The notes under the pieces were generated by a model. The model was not told where the DNA came from, made no database searches, and saw nothing but the letters and a program-made list of their open reading frames with translations. From Variovorax paradoxus (GTDB lineage: Bacteria > Pseudomonadota > Gammaproteobacteria > Burkholderiales > Burkholderiaceae_C), in assembly GCF_029919115.1 (NCBI RefSeq), contig NZ_CP123990.1:1550001-1614000 (forward strand): a stretch of DNA of 64,000 nucleotides, read 5' to 3'. Made by a program: the position numbers and the translations under genes. The first letter of the stretch is position 1, and each line of letters begins with the position of its first letter. Below, piece after piece: positions 47,173-56,067 of this stretch.

Positions 47173-47679
47173 CTAGTGCTGCAGGCGCCCGCTCAGGTAG
47201 GGCTCGGGATCGACGGCGGTGCCGTTCTTGCGGATTTCGAAATGCACCTTCACGCGGTCGGTGCCGCTCTTGCCCATTTCGGCAATTTTCTGGCCCTGGC
47301 GCACCACCGCGTTTTCCTTGACGACGATGTTTTCAGCGTGGGCGTATGCGGTAAGAAAGGTGTCGTTGTGCTTGACGATGACCATGTTCCCGTAGCCGCG
47401 CAACTCGCCCCCCACGTACACCACGCGTCCGTCAGCCGATGCGACGACCGGGTCGCCAAGGTTGCCGGCAATGTCGAGGCCCTTGTTGCGCACGCCGTCG
47501 AAGCGCGCAATGGTGGTGCCGCTCGCGGGCCGGATGAACAGGGCCTGCGGCTGCTGCACCGGCGGCGGCACGTTCACGCCGGTGCGCGGCGGCGGGGCGG
47601 GCGTGGTGCAGGCTGCAAGGCCGGCGGCTACGAGTAGCGCGGCGCCGGTACGTAAAACAAAAGTCTGAAGGTGCTGCAT
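47173..47679 (-). CDS. M23 family peptidase-like lipoprotein (NlpD-like)
   Basis: 168 residues from ATG at 47679. Signal peptide with lipobox GLAAC (Cys about 23), Pro-rich stretch, then the LytM domain (about 65-165): NKGLDIAGNLGDPVVASADG, NMVIVKHNDTFLTAYAHAE and RVKVHFEIRKNG. The first zinc-ligand His is replaced (NKGLDI instead of HxGxDx), so the domain is probably inactive, like NlpD/EnvC, which activate amidases. It lacks a LysM domain. Outer-membrane anchoring and a division role are inferred. Confidence 0.85.
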   Translation of the reverse strand: MQHLQTFVLRTGAALLVAAGLAACTTPAPPPRTGVNVPPPVQQPQALFIRPASGTTIARFDGVRNKGLDIAGNLGDPVVASADGRVVYVGGELRGYGNMVIVKHNDTFLTAYAHAENIVVKENAVVRQGQKIAEMGKSGTDRVKVHFEIRKNGTAVDPEPYLSGRLQH

Positions 47680-47835
47680 GGTTCTCTGTTGGAACGAATT
47701 CGTTGCTGAGGGTTCCTTCGGCTCGGCGCGCCGGCCAGTTACCGCCGGCATGCTAGCAAACTCGCGTGAGCCGGCTGGCGCGGGCGACGGGGAGCCGAAA
47801 GAATCGGAGGTAACAGGAAAGTAACGGCTTGGCAG

Positions 47836-48348
47836 TTACTTGAGCGGAATGGGCGTGCCGCGATCGATCGGCACCGCGGTTACGCTGTTCTTCGGCGAGC
47901 CGTCGATCAGCAGGTCGGAGTAGGTGAGGTAGATGAGCGTGTTGCGCCGCGCGTCGACCATGCGCACCACCCGCAGCCGCTTGAAAAGAATCGACAGCCG
48001 CTCGGTGTAGACCTCTTCGCGCTTGGGCAGCGGCTGCGTGATGCTGACGGGGCCGACCTGGCGGCAGGCAATGGAGGCCTCCGACTTGTCTTCGGCAACG
48101 CCAAAGGCACCCGCCAGGCCGCCCGTCTTGGCGCGCGAGACGTAGCAGGTCACGCCATTGACCTTGGGGTCGTCGTAGGCCTCGACCACGATCTTGTGGT
48201 CCGGCCCGATGAGCTTGAAAGCGGTGTCGACGTCGCCCACTATTTCTGCGTGCGCCGCCGAGGCCAGCGCGAGGCCCAGGCCGGCGGCAACGGTGGATGC
48301 GAGCGCCGCACGGAAGAGGGCGGCAGCGCGCGGTGCCTGGATGGTCAT
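47836..48348 (-). CDS. creA: CreA family periplasmic protein
   Basis: 170 residues from ATG at 48348, five bases after the NUDIX stop. Signal peptide ([20 protein letters not shown]), then the CreA core: [39 protein letters not shown] with a Cys, and [10 protein letters not shown] with a second Cys that may form a disulfide. CreA is a conserved periplasmic protein in proteobacteria with no known function. It is likely in one operon with the NUDIX gene. Confidence 0.9.
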   Translation of the reverse strand: MTIQAPRAAALFRAALASTVAAGLGLALASAAHAEIVGDVDTAFKLIGPDHKIVVEAYDDPKVNGVTCYVSRAKTGGLAGAFGVAEDKSEASIACRQVGPVSITQPLPKREEVYTERLSILFKRLRVVRMVDARRNTLIYLTYSDLLIDGSPKNSVTAVPIDRGTPIPLK

Positions 48349-48353
48349 GTGTT

Positions 48354-48905
48354 TCAAACGATGCTGAGTTCGTGCACGCGGTCGAAGCTGCCGCGCCGCC
48401 GGTCTTCGAAGAAGTGTTCCAGGGCCTCGCGCACGGTGCGAAACGCAATTTCTTCCCAGGGAATTTCTTCTTCGGTGAAAAGCCGGGCCTCGATGGTTTC
48501 GTGGCCCGGGTCGAAGCGGTCGTCCAGCAGGCGGGCGCGGTAGAACAGGTGCACCTGCCCCACGCGCACCACGCTGATCACCGCGAAGAGGCCCTGCATT
48601 TCGTAGTTGGCGCCGGCCTCTTCATCGGTTTCGCGCGCCGCGCCCTGGGCGGCGGTTTCGCCAAGCTCCATGAAGCCCGCGGGCAGCGTCCACTTGCCCC
48701 AGCGCGGCTCGATGTTGCGCTTGCACAGCAGCACCTTGTCGCCAAGAACGGGAATGGTGCCCACCACGTTCAGCGGGTTCTCGTAGTGGATGGTGCTGCA
48801 GGCGGGGCAGACGGCGCGTTCCTTGGTGTCGCCATCGTCCGGAACGCGGTAGACCACCGCGGTGCCGCAGTTCTTGCAGTGCTTGATGGGTACGCGCAGG
48901 ATCAT
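48354..48905 (-). CDS. NUDIX hydrolase with N-terminal zinc ribbon
   Basis: 183 residues. CKNCG and CPAC (about 10-37) form a zinc-ribbon as in NudC-type NADH pyrophosphatases. The Nudix box [20 protein letters not shown] (about 77-96) has all the conserved Gly, Glu and REUXEE residues. It lacks the SQPWPFPxS substrate motif of NudC, so it is a smaller relative acting on ADP-ribose or another nucleotide diphosphate. It is upstream of creA and 19 bp after the FAH-family gene, all leftward. Confidence 0.9.
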   Translation of the reverse strand: MILRVPIKHCKNCGTAVVYRVPDDGDTKERAVCPACSTIHYENPLNVVGTIPVLGDKVLLCKRNIEPRWGKWTLPAGFMELGETAAQGAARETDEEAGANYEMQGLFAVISVVRVGQVHLFYRARLLDDRFDPGHETIEARLFTEEEIPWEEIAFRTVREALEHFFEDRRRGSFDRVHELSIV

Positions 48906-48924
48906 GGAGCGTGAGCGTGGGGCT

Positions 48925-49626
48925 TCAGACGATCTTGACCGTCAGCTTGGGCAGGCCGGCCACTTCGCCGACCAGCGTGTCGCCCGCCACCACCGCCGCC
49001 ACGCCTTCGGGCGTGCCGCTGTAGATCAGGTCGCCGGGCTGCAGCTCCCAGGCGGCGGAAAGATGCTCGATGGTTTCGGCCACGTTCCAGATCAGCTTGC
49101 TCACGGTGCTGCGCTGGCGGTCGGTGCCGTTCACCTGCAGCGAGATTTCGGCGTTCTCGGCGTCGCCGGCCTGCGCCACCGGCACGATGGGGCCGATGGG
49201 TGCGCTCTGCTCGAAGCCCTTGCCGATGTCCCAGGGGCGGCCCTGCTTCTTCATTTCGCCCTGCAGGTCGCGGCGAGTCATGTCAAGGCCCACTGCGTAG
49301 CCGTAGATGTGCTTGTGCGCGTCGGCGGCCTTGATGTTCTTGCCGCCGGTGCCAATGGCCACCACGAGTTCGATCTCGTGGTGCAGGTTCTTGGTGAGTG
49401 TGGGGTAGGCCATGGTGCCGGTCTGGCCCGCATCGACCACTACCAGCGCGTCGGCCGGCTTCATGAAGAAGAACGGCGGTTCGCGGCCGGTAAAGCCCAT
49501 TTCCTTGGCGTGATCTTCATAGTTGCGGCCCACGCAATAGATGCGGTGCACCGGAAAACGGGCGGGCTGCCCGACCACCGGAACCGAAACGGTTGCGGGC
49601 GGGGCGAAAACAAACTCGGAAGCCAT
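48925..49626 (-). CDS. Fumarylacetoacetate hydrolase family protein, probable fumarylpyruvate hydrolase
   Basis: 233 residues from ATG at 49626 (AGGA upstream). Metal site of the FAH fold: HEIELVVAIG (Glu ligands about 83-85) and VGLDMTRRDLQGEMKKQGRPW (about 108-130, read in parts), then IYSGTPEGV near the C-terminus. FAH members of this short type with a neighbouring zeta-class GST isomerase usually split fumarylpyruvate to fumarate and pyruvate in the gentisate pathway. The isomerase gene is divergent, 86 bp away. Gentisate dioxygenase is not in this window. Confidence 0.85.
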   Translation of the reverse strand: MASEFVFAPPATVSVPVVGQPARFPVHRIYCVGRNYEDHAKEMGFTGREPPFFFMKPADALVVVDAGQTGTMAYPTLTKNLHHEIELVVAIGTGGKNIKAADAHKHIYGYAVGLDMTRRDLQGEMKKQGRPWDIGKGFEQSAPIGPIVPVAQAGDAENAEISLQVNGTDRQRSTVSKLIWNVAETIEHLSAAWELQPGDLIYSGTPEGVAAVVAGDTLVGEVAGLPKLTVKIV

Positions 49627-49712
49627 TGCGTCTGTCCTTTTCAGCGGAACGGAGAAAAACGGCAGTGTGCCAGAGGCAGGCCAGGGTTGTTCGCGGGCGC
49701 TATGCTTGCGCA

Positions 49713-50354
49713 ATGATGAAGCTGCATAACTACTTCCGCTCCTCGTCGTCCTTCCGGGTGCGCATTGCGCTCAACCTGAAAGGCCTGGACTACGACTACG
49801 TGCCGGTGCACATTGCCCGCGGCGACCATCGCACGGGCCCCTATTCGGCCATTTCGGCCGACATGCTGGTGCCGCTGCTCGAAGACGAGGGCGAGCGCTT
49901 CTCGCAGTCGATGGCCATCATCGAATACCTGGACGAGACCTACCCCGAGCCGCCGCTGCTGCCGCACGACCCGGTCGGCCGGGCGCACGTGCGGGCGCTG
50001 GCCCAGTCGATTGCCTGCGAGATCCACCCGCTGAACAACCTGCGCGTGCTCAAGTACCTGGTGAAGGAGCTCAAGCTCGACGACGAGGCCAAGAACACCT
50101 GGTACCGCCACTGGGTTCGCGACGGCATGCTGGCCTTCGAGCGGCAGCTTGCGCAGCACCCCGGCAGCACCTTCTGCTACGGCAACACGCCCACGCTGGC
50201 CGACTGCTGCCTGGTGCCGCAGATCTTCAACGGCAGGCGCTTCGACTGCGACTTCAGCGGGCTGCCGCGCACCATGGGCGCCTTCGAGGCGTGCATGGCG
50301 CTGGACGCGTTCCAGCGCGCCCAGCCTTCGCAGGCGCCCGACGCGGAAGCCTGA
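49713..50354 (+). CDS. Maleylacetoacetate / maleylpyruvate isomerase (zeta-class GST)
   Basis: 213 residues; ATG at 49713 (and 49716). N-terminal YFRSSSSFRVRIALNLKGL is the SSCxWRVRIAL-type glutathione motif of zeta-class enzymes; the usual Cys is Ser here, as in maleylpyruvate isomerase NagL. The GSH-site QSMAIIEYLDE (about 66-76) follows. It isomerises maleylpyruvate to fumarylpyruvate with glutathione. It pairs with the divergent FAH-family hydrolase. MaiA of tyrosine breakdown is the alternative. Confidence 0.87.
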   Translation: MMKLHNYFRSSSSFRVRIALNLKGLDYDYVPVHIARGDHRTGPYSAISADMLVPLLEDEGERFSQSMAIIEYLDETYPEPPLLPHDPVGRAHVRALAQSIACEIHPLNNLRVLKYLVKELKLDDEAKNTWYRHWVRDGMLAFERQLAQHPGSTFCYGNTPTLADCCLVPQIFNGRRFDCDFSGLPRTMGAFEACMALDAFQRAQPSQAPDAEA

Positions 50355-50359
50355 GCGGC

Positions 50360-51127
50360 ATGGACGCCGGCATGGACCCGCGCTGGCTTGTGCCCGACTG
50401 GCCGGCGCCGCAGAACGTGCGGGCGCTGTGCACCACGCGCTCAGGCGGCGTATCGGCCGGGCGCTATGAAAGCCTGAATCTCGGCGACCACGTGGGCGAC
50501 GAGCCCGCGCATGTCGCTGCCAACCGCACCCGCCTGCGGCAGGCCATCGGCGTGCGGCCCGTCTTCTTGCAGCAGGTGCATGGGAGTGAGCTTGTGGCAC
50601 TCGAGGGCGCCGGCAGTGCCTTGCCGGATGGCGCCGCCGCCGATGCCTGCACCACAGCCGAGAGCGGCCTCGCCTGCACGATCATGGTGGCCGATTGCCT
50701 GCCCGTGCTTTTCACCGATGCCGCAGGCCGCCGCGTGGCCGCCGCGCATGCGGGTTGGCGCGGGCTTGCGGGCGGGGTGCTCGAAGCGGCAGCGGGGCGT
50801 TTTGCCCCGGAGCAGGGCAAGGTGCTGGCATGGCTCGGCCCCTGCATCGGGCCGAAAGCCTTCGAGGTGGGGGCCGAGGTCAAGTCGGCGTTCGAGGCGC
50901 ACGCACCGGATGCAGCCGGCTGTTTCAAGCCCGCTGCAACTGACGGCAAATGGCTGGCCGACCTGCCGGCGCTTGCACGCCAGCGCCTTCGCGCGGCCGG
51001 CGTAGAGGCTGTCTACGGCAACGATAGCAGCGACGGCTGGTGCACCGTCGGCAACCCGTCACGGTTCTTTTCGCACCGGCGGGACGGCATCAGCGGGCGC
51101 TTCGCCGCGCTGGTCTGGAAGGCCTGA
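50360..51127 (+). CDS. pgeF: PgeF/YfiH family peptidoglycan editing factor (laccase-domain protein)
   Basis: 255 residues from ATG at 50360. The copper/zinc-site motifs of the family are seen: FLQQVHGSELV (His about 76), TIMVADCLPVLF (Cys about 115) and AAHAGWRGLAGGVL (His about 131). These enzymes remove mis-incorporated L-Ser from UDP-MurNAc and were earlier called polyphenol oxidases. The stop lies 69 bp inside the antisense end of the next small gene. It follows the isomerase gene by 5 bp. Confidence 0.9.
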   Translation: MDAGMDPRWLVPDWPAPQNVRALCTTRSGGVSAGRYESLNLGDHVGDEPAHVAANRTRLRQAIGVRPVFLQQVHGSELVALEGAGSALPDGAAADACTTAESGLACTIMVADCLPVLFTDAAGRRVAAAHAGWRGLAGGVLEAAAGRFAPEQGKVLAWLGPCIGPKAFEVGAEVKSAFEAHAPDAAGCFKPAATDGKWLADLPALARQRLRAAGVEAVYGNDSSDGWCTVGNPSRFFSHRRDGISGRFAALVWKA

Positions 51128-51391
51128 TTCCTTGTTTGCTTCCGCGCCGGTTGCGGCTTTGGCGGCAGCCGCCCGGCGTGCCTCTTCCTGCGCCTCGGCC
51201 TCGCGCTGCCTGATCGCGCGGCGGCGGCCCGGGGTTCCCATCAGGTAAACCACCAAGGCCACGGGCGCCAATCCGTACAAAAGAAATGTGAAGATGGCAC
51301 CCAGCACGGTGCCCGTGGTGCTGGTGGCTTCGGCCACGGCCATCATCACGGCAACGTAGAGCCAGCCGATCACGATCAGGTGGATGAACAC
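51059..51391 (-). CDS. Small membrane protein, unknown
   Basis: 110 residues, GTG start at 51391. Two hydrophobic segments (about 3-20 and 29-50: GTVLGAIFTFLLYGLAPVALVV, read in parts), then a Lys/Ala/Glu-rich cytoplasmic tail. Its last 23 codons overlap the pgeF end on the other strand, an unusual convergent overlap of 69 bp. Similar small proteins are common in Comamonadaceae; no function known. Confidence 0.65.
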   Translation of the reverse strand: MFIHLIVIGWLYVAVMMAVAEATSTTGTVLGAIFTFLLYGLAPVALVVYLMGTPGRRRAIRQREAEAQEEARRAAAAKAATGAEANKESGLPDQRGEAPADAVPPVRKEP

Positions 51392-51505
51392 AACAAGTTT
51401 CAGTCGGTAAGTAGGTGGGCGGCGTTATGAAGGCCTTGTGAAATGCAGCATACTCAAAACACGAGCAGCCATCCGTACCGACTCAGGCGAGGACCAGGAG
51501 ACACC

Positions 51506-53266
51506 ATGAAGCAACAAGCCACGGGGGCCGATGCGTTCGCGCCCTTCCAGCAGGCACTGTCAGAGGGATGGAACAAGGCGCTGGAATCGTTCCAGCAATC
51601 CGCCGCGCAGGGGGCCTCTGCCTTCGTCGGCGGCACGCCGCTGTGGCAAATGCCGCAGACGGCCAAGATGCCCGAGCTGCCCAAGATCTCCATCGACCCC
51701 GAAAAGCTTCAATCGATCCAGCAGCAATATGTTGCCGAGGCGACCGAGCTCTGGCGCCAGGGCTTTGCCGCCAAGCCCGAGGGCGACAAGCGCTTTGCGT
51801 CCGACGCCTGGGGCGGCAATCCGCTCGCTGCCTTCTCGGCGGCCGTGTACCTGCTCAATGGCCGCACCATGCTGAACATGGCCGACGCCATCGACGCCGA
51901 CGAGAAAACCAAGGCCCGCCTGCGCTTTGCCGTGGAGCAGTGGATGGCGGCCTCGTCGCCGAGCAATTCGCTGGCGCTGAACGCCGAGGCGCAGAAAAAA
52001 GCCATCGAAACCCAGGGCGAGAGCATTGCCAAGGGCATTCAGAACCTGCTGCACGACATCAAGCAGGGCCACCTCAGCATGACCGACGAAAGCGCCTTCG
52101 AAGTGGGGCGCAACGTGGCCACCACCGAAGGCGCGGTGGTGTTCGAGAACGAGCTGTTCCAGCTGCTCGAATACAAGCCGCTCACGGCCAAGGTGTACGA
52201 GCGGCCCTTCTTGCTGGTGCCGCCCTGCATCAACAAGTTCTACATACTCGACCTGCAGCCCGAGAACTCGCTGATCCGCTATGCGAACGAGCAGGGCCAC
52301 CGCGTGTTCGTGGTCAGCTGGCGCAACCCCGACGAATCGTTGGCCAACGCCACCTGGGACGACTACATCGAGAACGCCGCAATCAAGGCGATTCACACGG
52401 TGCAGGAGATCAGCGGCCCCACCAACAAGTCGGGGCAGATCAATGCGCTCGGCTTCTGCGTGGGCGGCACCATCCTGAGCACCGCGCTGGCCGTGCTTGC
52501 GGCACGCGGCGAAAAGCCGGCGGCCTCGGTCACGCTGCTCACCACGTTCCTCGACTTCAGCGACACCGGCATTCTCGACATCTTCGTCGACGAGCCGATG
52601 GTGCAGTACCGCGAAATGCAGCTCGGCAAGGGCGGGCTGCTGCCGGGCGGCGACCTGGCCTCGACCTTCAGCTTTTTGCGCCCCAACGACCTGGTGTGGA
52701 ACTACGTGGTCGGCAACTACCTGAAGGGCGAAACGCCGCCCCCGTTCGACCTGCTTTACTGGAACAGCGACGCCACCAACCTGCCGGGCCCGTTCTACAC
52801 CTGGTACCTGCGCAACACCTACCACGAGAACAAGCTCGCCAAGCCCAATGCGCTCACGGTGTGCGGCCAGAAGGTCGATCTGGGCAAGATCGATGTGCCG
52901 GTGTACATCTACGGCTCGCGCGAAGACCACATCGTGCCGATTGGCGGGGCCTATGCATCGACGCAGCTGCTGCCGGGCAAGAAGCGCTTCGTCATGGGCG
53001 CATCGGGCCACATTGCAGGCGTGATCAACCCGCCCGCCAAGAAAAAGCGCAGCCACTGGATTCGCGAGGACGGCAAATTCCCGAAGACGCAGGCCGAATG
53101 GCTGGCCGGCGCCACCGAGCACCCCGGCAGCTGGTGGACCGACTGGGCCCAGTGGCTCAAGGGCCATGCGGGCAAGCAGGTTCCCGCGCCGAAGACGTAC
53201 GGCAACGGCAAGACGTACAAGGCCATCGAGCCGGCGCCGGGGCGCTACGTCAAGGCCCGCGCCTGA
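51506..53266 (+). CDS. phaC: Class I poly(3-hydroxyalkanoate) synthase PhaC
   Basis: 586 residues from ATG at 51506 with AGGAG upstream. Polymerises 3-hydroxyacyl-CoA at granule surfaces. The PhaC N-terminal domain (about 100-270) is followed by the alpha/beta hydrolase core with the lipase-like box GFCVGG (Cys about 318), the catalytic Asp in SREDHIVP (about 473) and His in ASGHIAG (about 500). Length and motifs match class I (short-chain monomers), which work without PhaE/PhaR. phaA follows 81 bp later; phaB is not in the window. Confidence 0.96.
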   Translation: MKQQATGADAFAPFQQALSEGWNKALESFQQSAAQGASAFVGGTPLWQMPQTAKMPELPKISIDPEKLQSIQQQYVAEATELWRQGFAAKPEGDKRFASDAWGGNPLAAFSAAVYLLNGRTMLNMADAIDADEKTKARLRFAVEQWMAASSPSNSLALNAEAQKKAIETQGESIAKGIQNLLHDIKQGHLSMTDESAFEVGRNVATTEGAVVFENELFQLLEYKPLTAKVYERPFLLVPPCINKFYILDLQPENSLIRYANEQGHRVFVVSWRNPDESLANATWDDYIENAAIKAIHTVQEISGPTNKSGQINALGFCVGGTILSTALAVLAARGEKPAASVTLLTTFLDFSDTGILDIFVDEPMVQYREMQLGKGGLLPGGDLASTFSFLRPNDLVWNYVVGNYLKGETPPPFDLLYWNSDATNLPGPFYTWYLRNTYHENKLAKPNALTVCGQKVDLGKIDVPVYIYGSREDHIVPIGGAYASTQLLPGKKRFVMGASGHIAGVINPPAKKKRSHWIREDGKFPKTQAEWLAGATEHPGSWWTDWAQWLKGHAGKQVPAPKTYGNGKTYKAIEPAPGRYVKARA

Positions 53267-53347
53267 CGCAGCCCAAAGCAACAGCCGACAGCCGCACGCA
53301 CAATCCCACGCACCCGCTTCATTCAAATCACTTCAACGGAGAACCTC

Positions 53348-54526
53348 ATGGAAGACATCGTCATCGTTTCGGCTGCACGCACGGCGGTCGGCAAGTTCGG
53401 CGGCTCGCTCGCCGGCATTGCGGCCACGGAACTGGGCGCCCTCGTGATCAAGGAAGTGATTGCACGCGCGAACCTCACGGCCGAGCAGGTCGGCGAGGCC
53501 ATCATGGGCCAGGTACTGGCAGCCGGCGCGGGCCAGAACCCCGCGCGGCAGGCATGGCTCAAGAGCGGCGGCGCCAAGGAAACCCCGGCGCTCACCATCA
53601 ACGCGGTGTGCGGCTCGGGCCTGAAGGCCGTGATGCTCGCAGCGCAGGCCGTGGCCACCGGCGACAGCGAAATCGTGATTGCCGGCGGGCAAGAGAACAT
53701 GAGCATGGCGCCGCACGTGCTGCCCAACTCGCGCAACGGCCAGCGCATGGGCGACTGGAAAATGGTCGACACGATGATCGTCGACGGCCTGTGGGACGTA
53801 TACAACCAGTACCACATGGGCATCACGGCCGAGAACGTGGCCAAGAAGTTCGGCATCGACCGCTCGGCGCAAGATGAACTCGCCCTCGGCAGCCAGACCA
53901 AGGCTGCGGCTGCGCAAGATGCCGGCAAGTTCAAGGACGAGATCGTGCCGGTGAGCATTCCGCAGAAGAAGGGCGACCCGCTCGTCTTCGACAAGGACGA
54001 GTTCATCAACCGCAAGACCAGCGCCGAAGGCCTGGCGGGCCTGCGCCCCGCGTTCGACAAGGCCGGCGGCGTGACCGCGGGCAATGCCTCGGGCCTGAAC
54101 GACGGCGCTGCCGCGGTGATGGTGATGACGGCCAAGAAGGCCGCCGCCCTGGGCCTGAAGCCGCTGGGCCGCATCGCAAGCTATGCTACCGCCGGCCTCG
54201 ACCCGGCCATCATGGGCATGGGCCCGGTGCCCGCGTCGACCAAGGCGCTGCAGCGTGCCGGCTGGAAGGCGGCCGATCTCGACCTGCTCGAGATCAACGA
54301 GGCCTTTGCCGCTCAGGCCTGCGCGGTGAACAAGGAAATGGGCTGGGACGTGAACAAGGTGAACGTGAACGGCGGCGCCATTGCCATCGGTCACCCCATC
54401 GGTGCGTCGGGCTGCCGCATTCTTGTGACGTTGCTGCACGAAATGCAGCGGCAGAACGCCAAGAAGGGCATTGCGTCGCTGTGCATCGGCGGCGGCATGG
54501 GTGTGGCGCTGACTATCGAGCGCTGA
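53348..54526 (+). CDS. phaA: Acetyl-CoA acetyltransferase (beta-ketothiolase) PhaA
   Basis: 392 residues. Condenses two acetyl-CoA to acetoacetyl-CoA for PHB. Catalytic triad of thiolases: Cys in AVCGSGLKAV (about 89), His in IGHPIGASGCR (about 349) and Cys in LCIGGGMGVAL (about 378). The start ATG has GGAG upstream. The length and downstream position behind phaC fit a biosynthetic thiolase. It is the last gene of the transcript, which ends at a strong terminator. Confidence 0.96.
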   Translation: MEDIVIVSAARTAVGKFGGSLAGIAATELGALVIKEVIARANLTAEQVGEAIMGQVLAAGAGQNPARQAWLKSGGAKETPALTINAVCGSGLKAVMLAAQAVATGDSEIVIAGGQENMSMAPHVLPNSRNGQRMGDWKMVDTMIVDGLWDVYNQYHMGITAENVAKKFGIDRSAQDELALGSQTKAAAAQDAGKFKDEIVPVSIPQKKGDPLVFDKDEFINRKTSAEGLAGLRPAFDKAGGVTAGNASGLNDGAAAVMVMTAKKAAALGLKPLGRIASYATAGLDPAIMGMGPVPASTKALQRAGWKAADLDLLEINEAFAAQACAVNKEMGWDVNKVNVNGGAIAIGHPIGASGCRILVTLLHEMQRQNAKKGIASLCIGGGMGVALTIER

Positions 54527-54537
54527 GTTTTCCTTGG

Positions 54538-54568
54538 GGCGCCTCGATCGAGAGGCGCCTTTTTTTTT
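54538..54568 (+). terminator. Rho-independent terminator of phaCA
   Basis: GGCGCCTC GATCGA GAGGCGCC (54538-54559) is a perfect 8-bp GC-rich stem, followed by nine T (54560-54568). It begins 12 bp after the phaA stop. Confidence 0.95.
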
Positions 54569-54617
54569 GCGCTGCCTGTCGTTCAGGGCGGCGCACCCGC
54601 CGACGGGGTACCTTTCT

Positions 54618-54750
54618 CCGCGAATGTCCCCCGGCCTTCGGCCTCCTCCTTTATTTCGCTGCGCAAGGCACCCCGCCAGCGGGTGCGTTGGGCGGAGCCG
54701 TGGTTGATCAAATAAAGGAGGAGGGGCGCAGCCCCGGGGGACATTCGCGG
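54618..54750. repeat. Long imperfect inverted repeat
   Basis: CCGCGAATGTCCCCCGG (54618-54634) and CCTCCTCCTTTATTT (54642-54656) are mirrored by AAATAAAGGAGGAGG (54710-54724) and CCGGGGGACATTCGCGG (54734-54750). This looks like a pair of opposed intergenic repeat elements; from memory, this sequence type is common between genes in Variovorax. Confidence 0.85.
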
Positions 54751-54842
54751 AGGGGAGTACCCGGTGGCCTTTGCACCCGCCCTGAAGCCCCGGGGGACAT
54801 TCGCGGAGGGGAGTACCCGGTGGCCTTTGCACACGCCCTGAA
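54731..54842 (+). repeat. Tandem 56-bp repeat (two units, one mismatch)
   Basis: 54731-54786 and 54787-54842 differ at a single base (CCC versus CAC near the end). Each unit contains the CCGGGGGACATTCGCGG arm of the inverted repeat. Unlike the 67-bp duplications, the units are not identical, so this is likely a real repeat. Confidence 0.9.
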
Positions 54843-54879
54843 CAGCAGCCCTGGACAGCAGACGCCACCTTGTTCACCG

Positions 54880-54975
54880 CTCAAATTTTCAGCAAACTGT
54901 GTATTCCCCTTTTAAAACAACAACTTAAATCGCGTTTACAAGGAAGCACATCAGTTATCCCCAAAGTTGTCCACG
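54880..54975. other. AT-rich stretch with two DnaA-box-like 9-mers
   Basis: A stretch unusually AT-rich for this window (TTTTAAAACAACAACTTAAA, about 54910-54929) is followed by TTATCCCCA (54955-54963; one mismatch to TTATCCACA) and TTGTCCACG (54967-54975; two mismatches). Two weak boxes do not make an origin. The rest of the gap to the LysR gene holds nothing else I recognise. Confidence 0.3.
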
Positions 54976-55053
54976 GAAAATGGGGACGGCATCGGGTTCT
55001 TCACAATCCGCTCGCAAGTCCTTGTTTTATCGGCCCGCGGAGCCGGAATTCAG

Positions 55054-55962
55054 TCAAACAGCAGCCTGCTCCCCCGCATAGTGCCGGCACAGCGTTTCGA
55101 CCAGCGCCTGTGCATAGATCGGCAACGCCGACCGGTCTCGCACCAGCAGGTACCGCTCCCGCACACACCACGCATCGCTCAGGTCGATCAGTGCGAGCTG
55201 CATGCTCTCCTGATTGCGCCGTGCAGCCGACTCGGGCACCACGCCAATGCCCACGCCGCTGCCGATCATCCGGCACATCGCGTCGAAGCTGCCTAGCTGG
55301 ATGCGCAGTTTCTGCCGCTTGCCGAGGTTGTCGGTAATCTGCGCCAAAAAAGTCTGCAACGTGCTGCCTTGCTGCATGCCGATCGCGTCTTCGTCCAGCG
55401 TCTCGGCAAATGAAATCTTTCGGCGCTTTGCGAAGCGGTGCTTGCGCGAGGTAACGAGCACCAGCCGGTCGGTGCTGAAGTGGATGGCTTCGAGCCCCAG
55501 TGTGTCGACGCGGCCGGCCACGATGCCGATGTCGGCGCGGCCGTCGAGCACACCGCGCGGGATCTGAGCATTCGGTTTTTCCTGAAGGTCGACGTTAATG
55601 CGGGGGTTGCGCGCAAGAAAGCCGGGCAGTATTTCGGGCAGGAAATCCGTCACCGCCGTGGTGTTGGCGAATACGCGCAAATGGCCGCGCAGGCCGCCGC
55701 CGTATTCGAGCAGGTCGGCGCGCAGTTGCTCGGTCTGGTGGAGTACCAGGCGGGCGTGATGCAAGAAGGCTTCGCCCGGAGGTAGCAGTCGCACGCCGCG
55801 TGCCTCGCGCTGCAGCAATTGCAGGCCCGCCTGCGTTTCGAGCGCCTTGATGCGCGCACTGGCCGCCGCAAGCGACAGGTGCTGCCGCTCGGCGGCCCGC
55901 GTGAGGTTGCCGAGTTCGGCCGTGGCAACGAAAAGGCGCAGGTCGGTCAGGTCGAAGAGCAT
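55054..55962 (-). CDS. LysR family transcriptional regulator
   Basis: 302 residues from ATG at 55962. The LysR helix-turn-helix is at the N-terminus (LRLFVATAELGNLTRAAERQ, then SARIKALETQAGLQLLQRE), and the effector domain from about residue 90 (GHLRVFANTTAVTDFLPEIL). It is divergent from the Bug receptor and CoA-pathway genes, separated by 105 bp, so it most likely activates them in response to the organic acid they degrade. In Pseudomonas a LysR regulator sits beside the itaconate genes. Confidence 0.92.
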   Translation of the reverse strand: MLFDLTDLRLFVATAELGNLTRAAERQHLSLAAASARIKALETQAGLQLLQREARGVRLLPPGEAFLHHARLVLHQTEQLRADLLEYGGGLRGHLRVFANTTAVTDFLPEILPGFLARNPRINVDLQEKPNAQIPRGVLDGRADIGIVAGRVDTLGLEAIHFSTDRLVLVTSRKHRFAKRRKISFAETLDEDAIGMQQGSTLQTFLAQITDNLGKRQKLRIQLGSFDAMCRMIGSGVGIGVVPESAARRNQESMQLALIDLSDAWCVRERYLLVRDRSALPIYAQALVETLCRHYAGEQAAV

Positions 55963-56067
55963 GGGCCATCGTAACCAAGCCTTCGGAATTTCGGAAGGCT
56001 GGGTTCCGAAATCGCAGATTGCGCGCAGGGGTAGGGCGGAACACCATGCGGCCATGGAGACAAAGAC

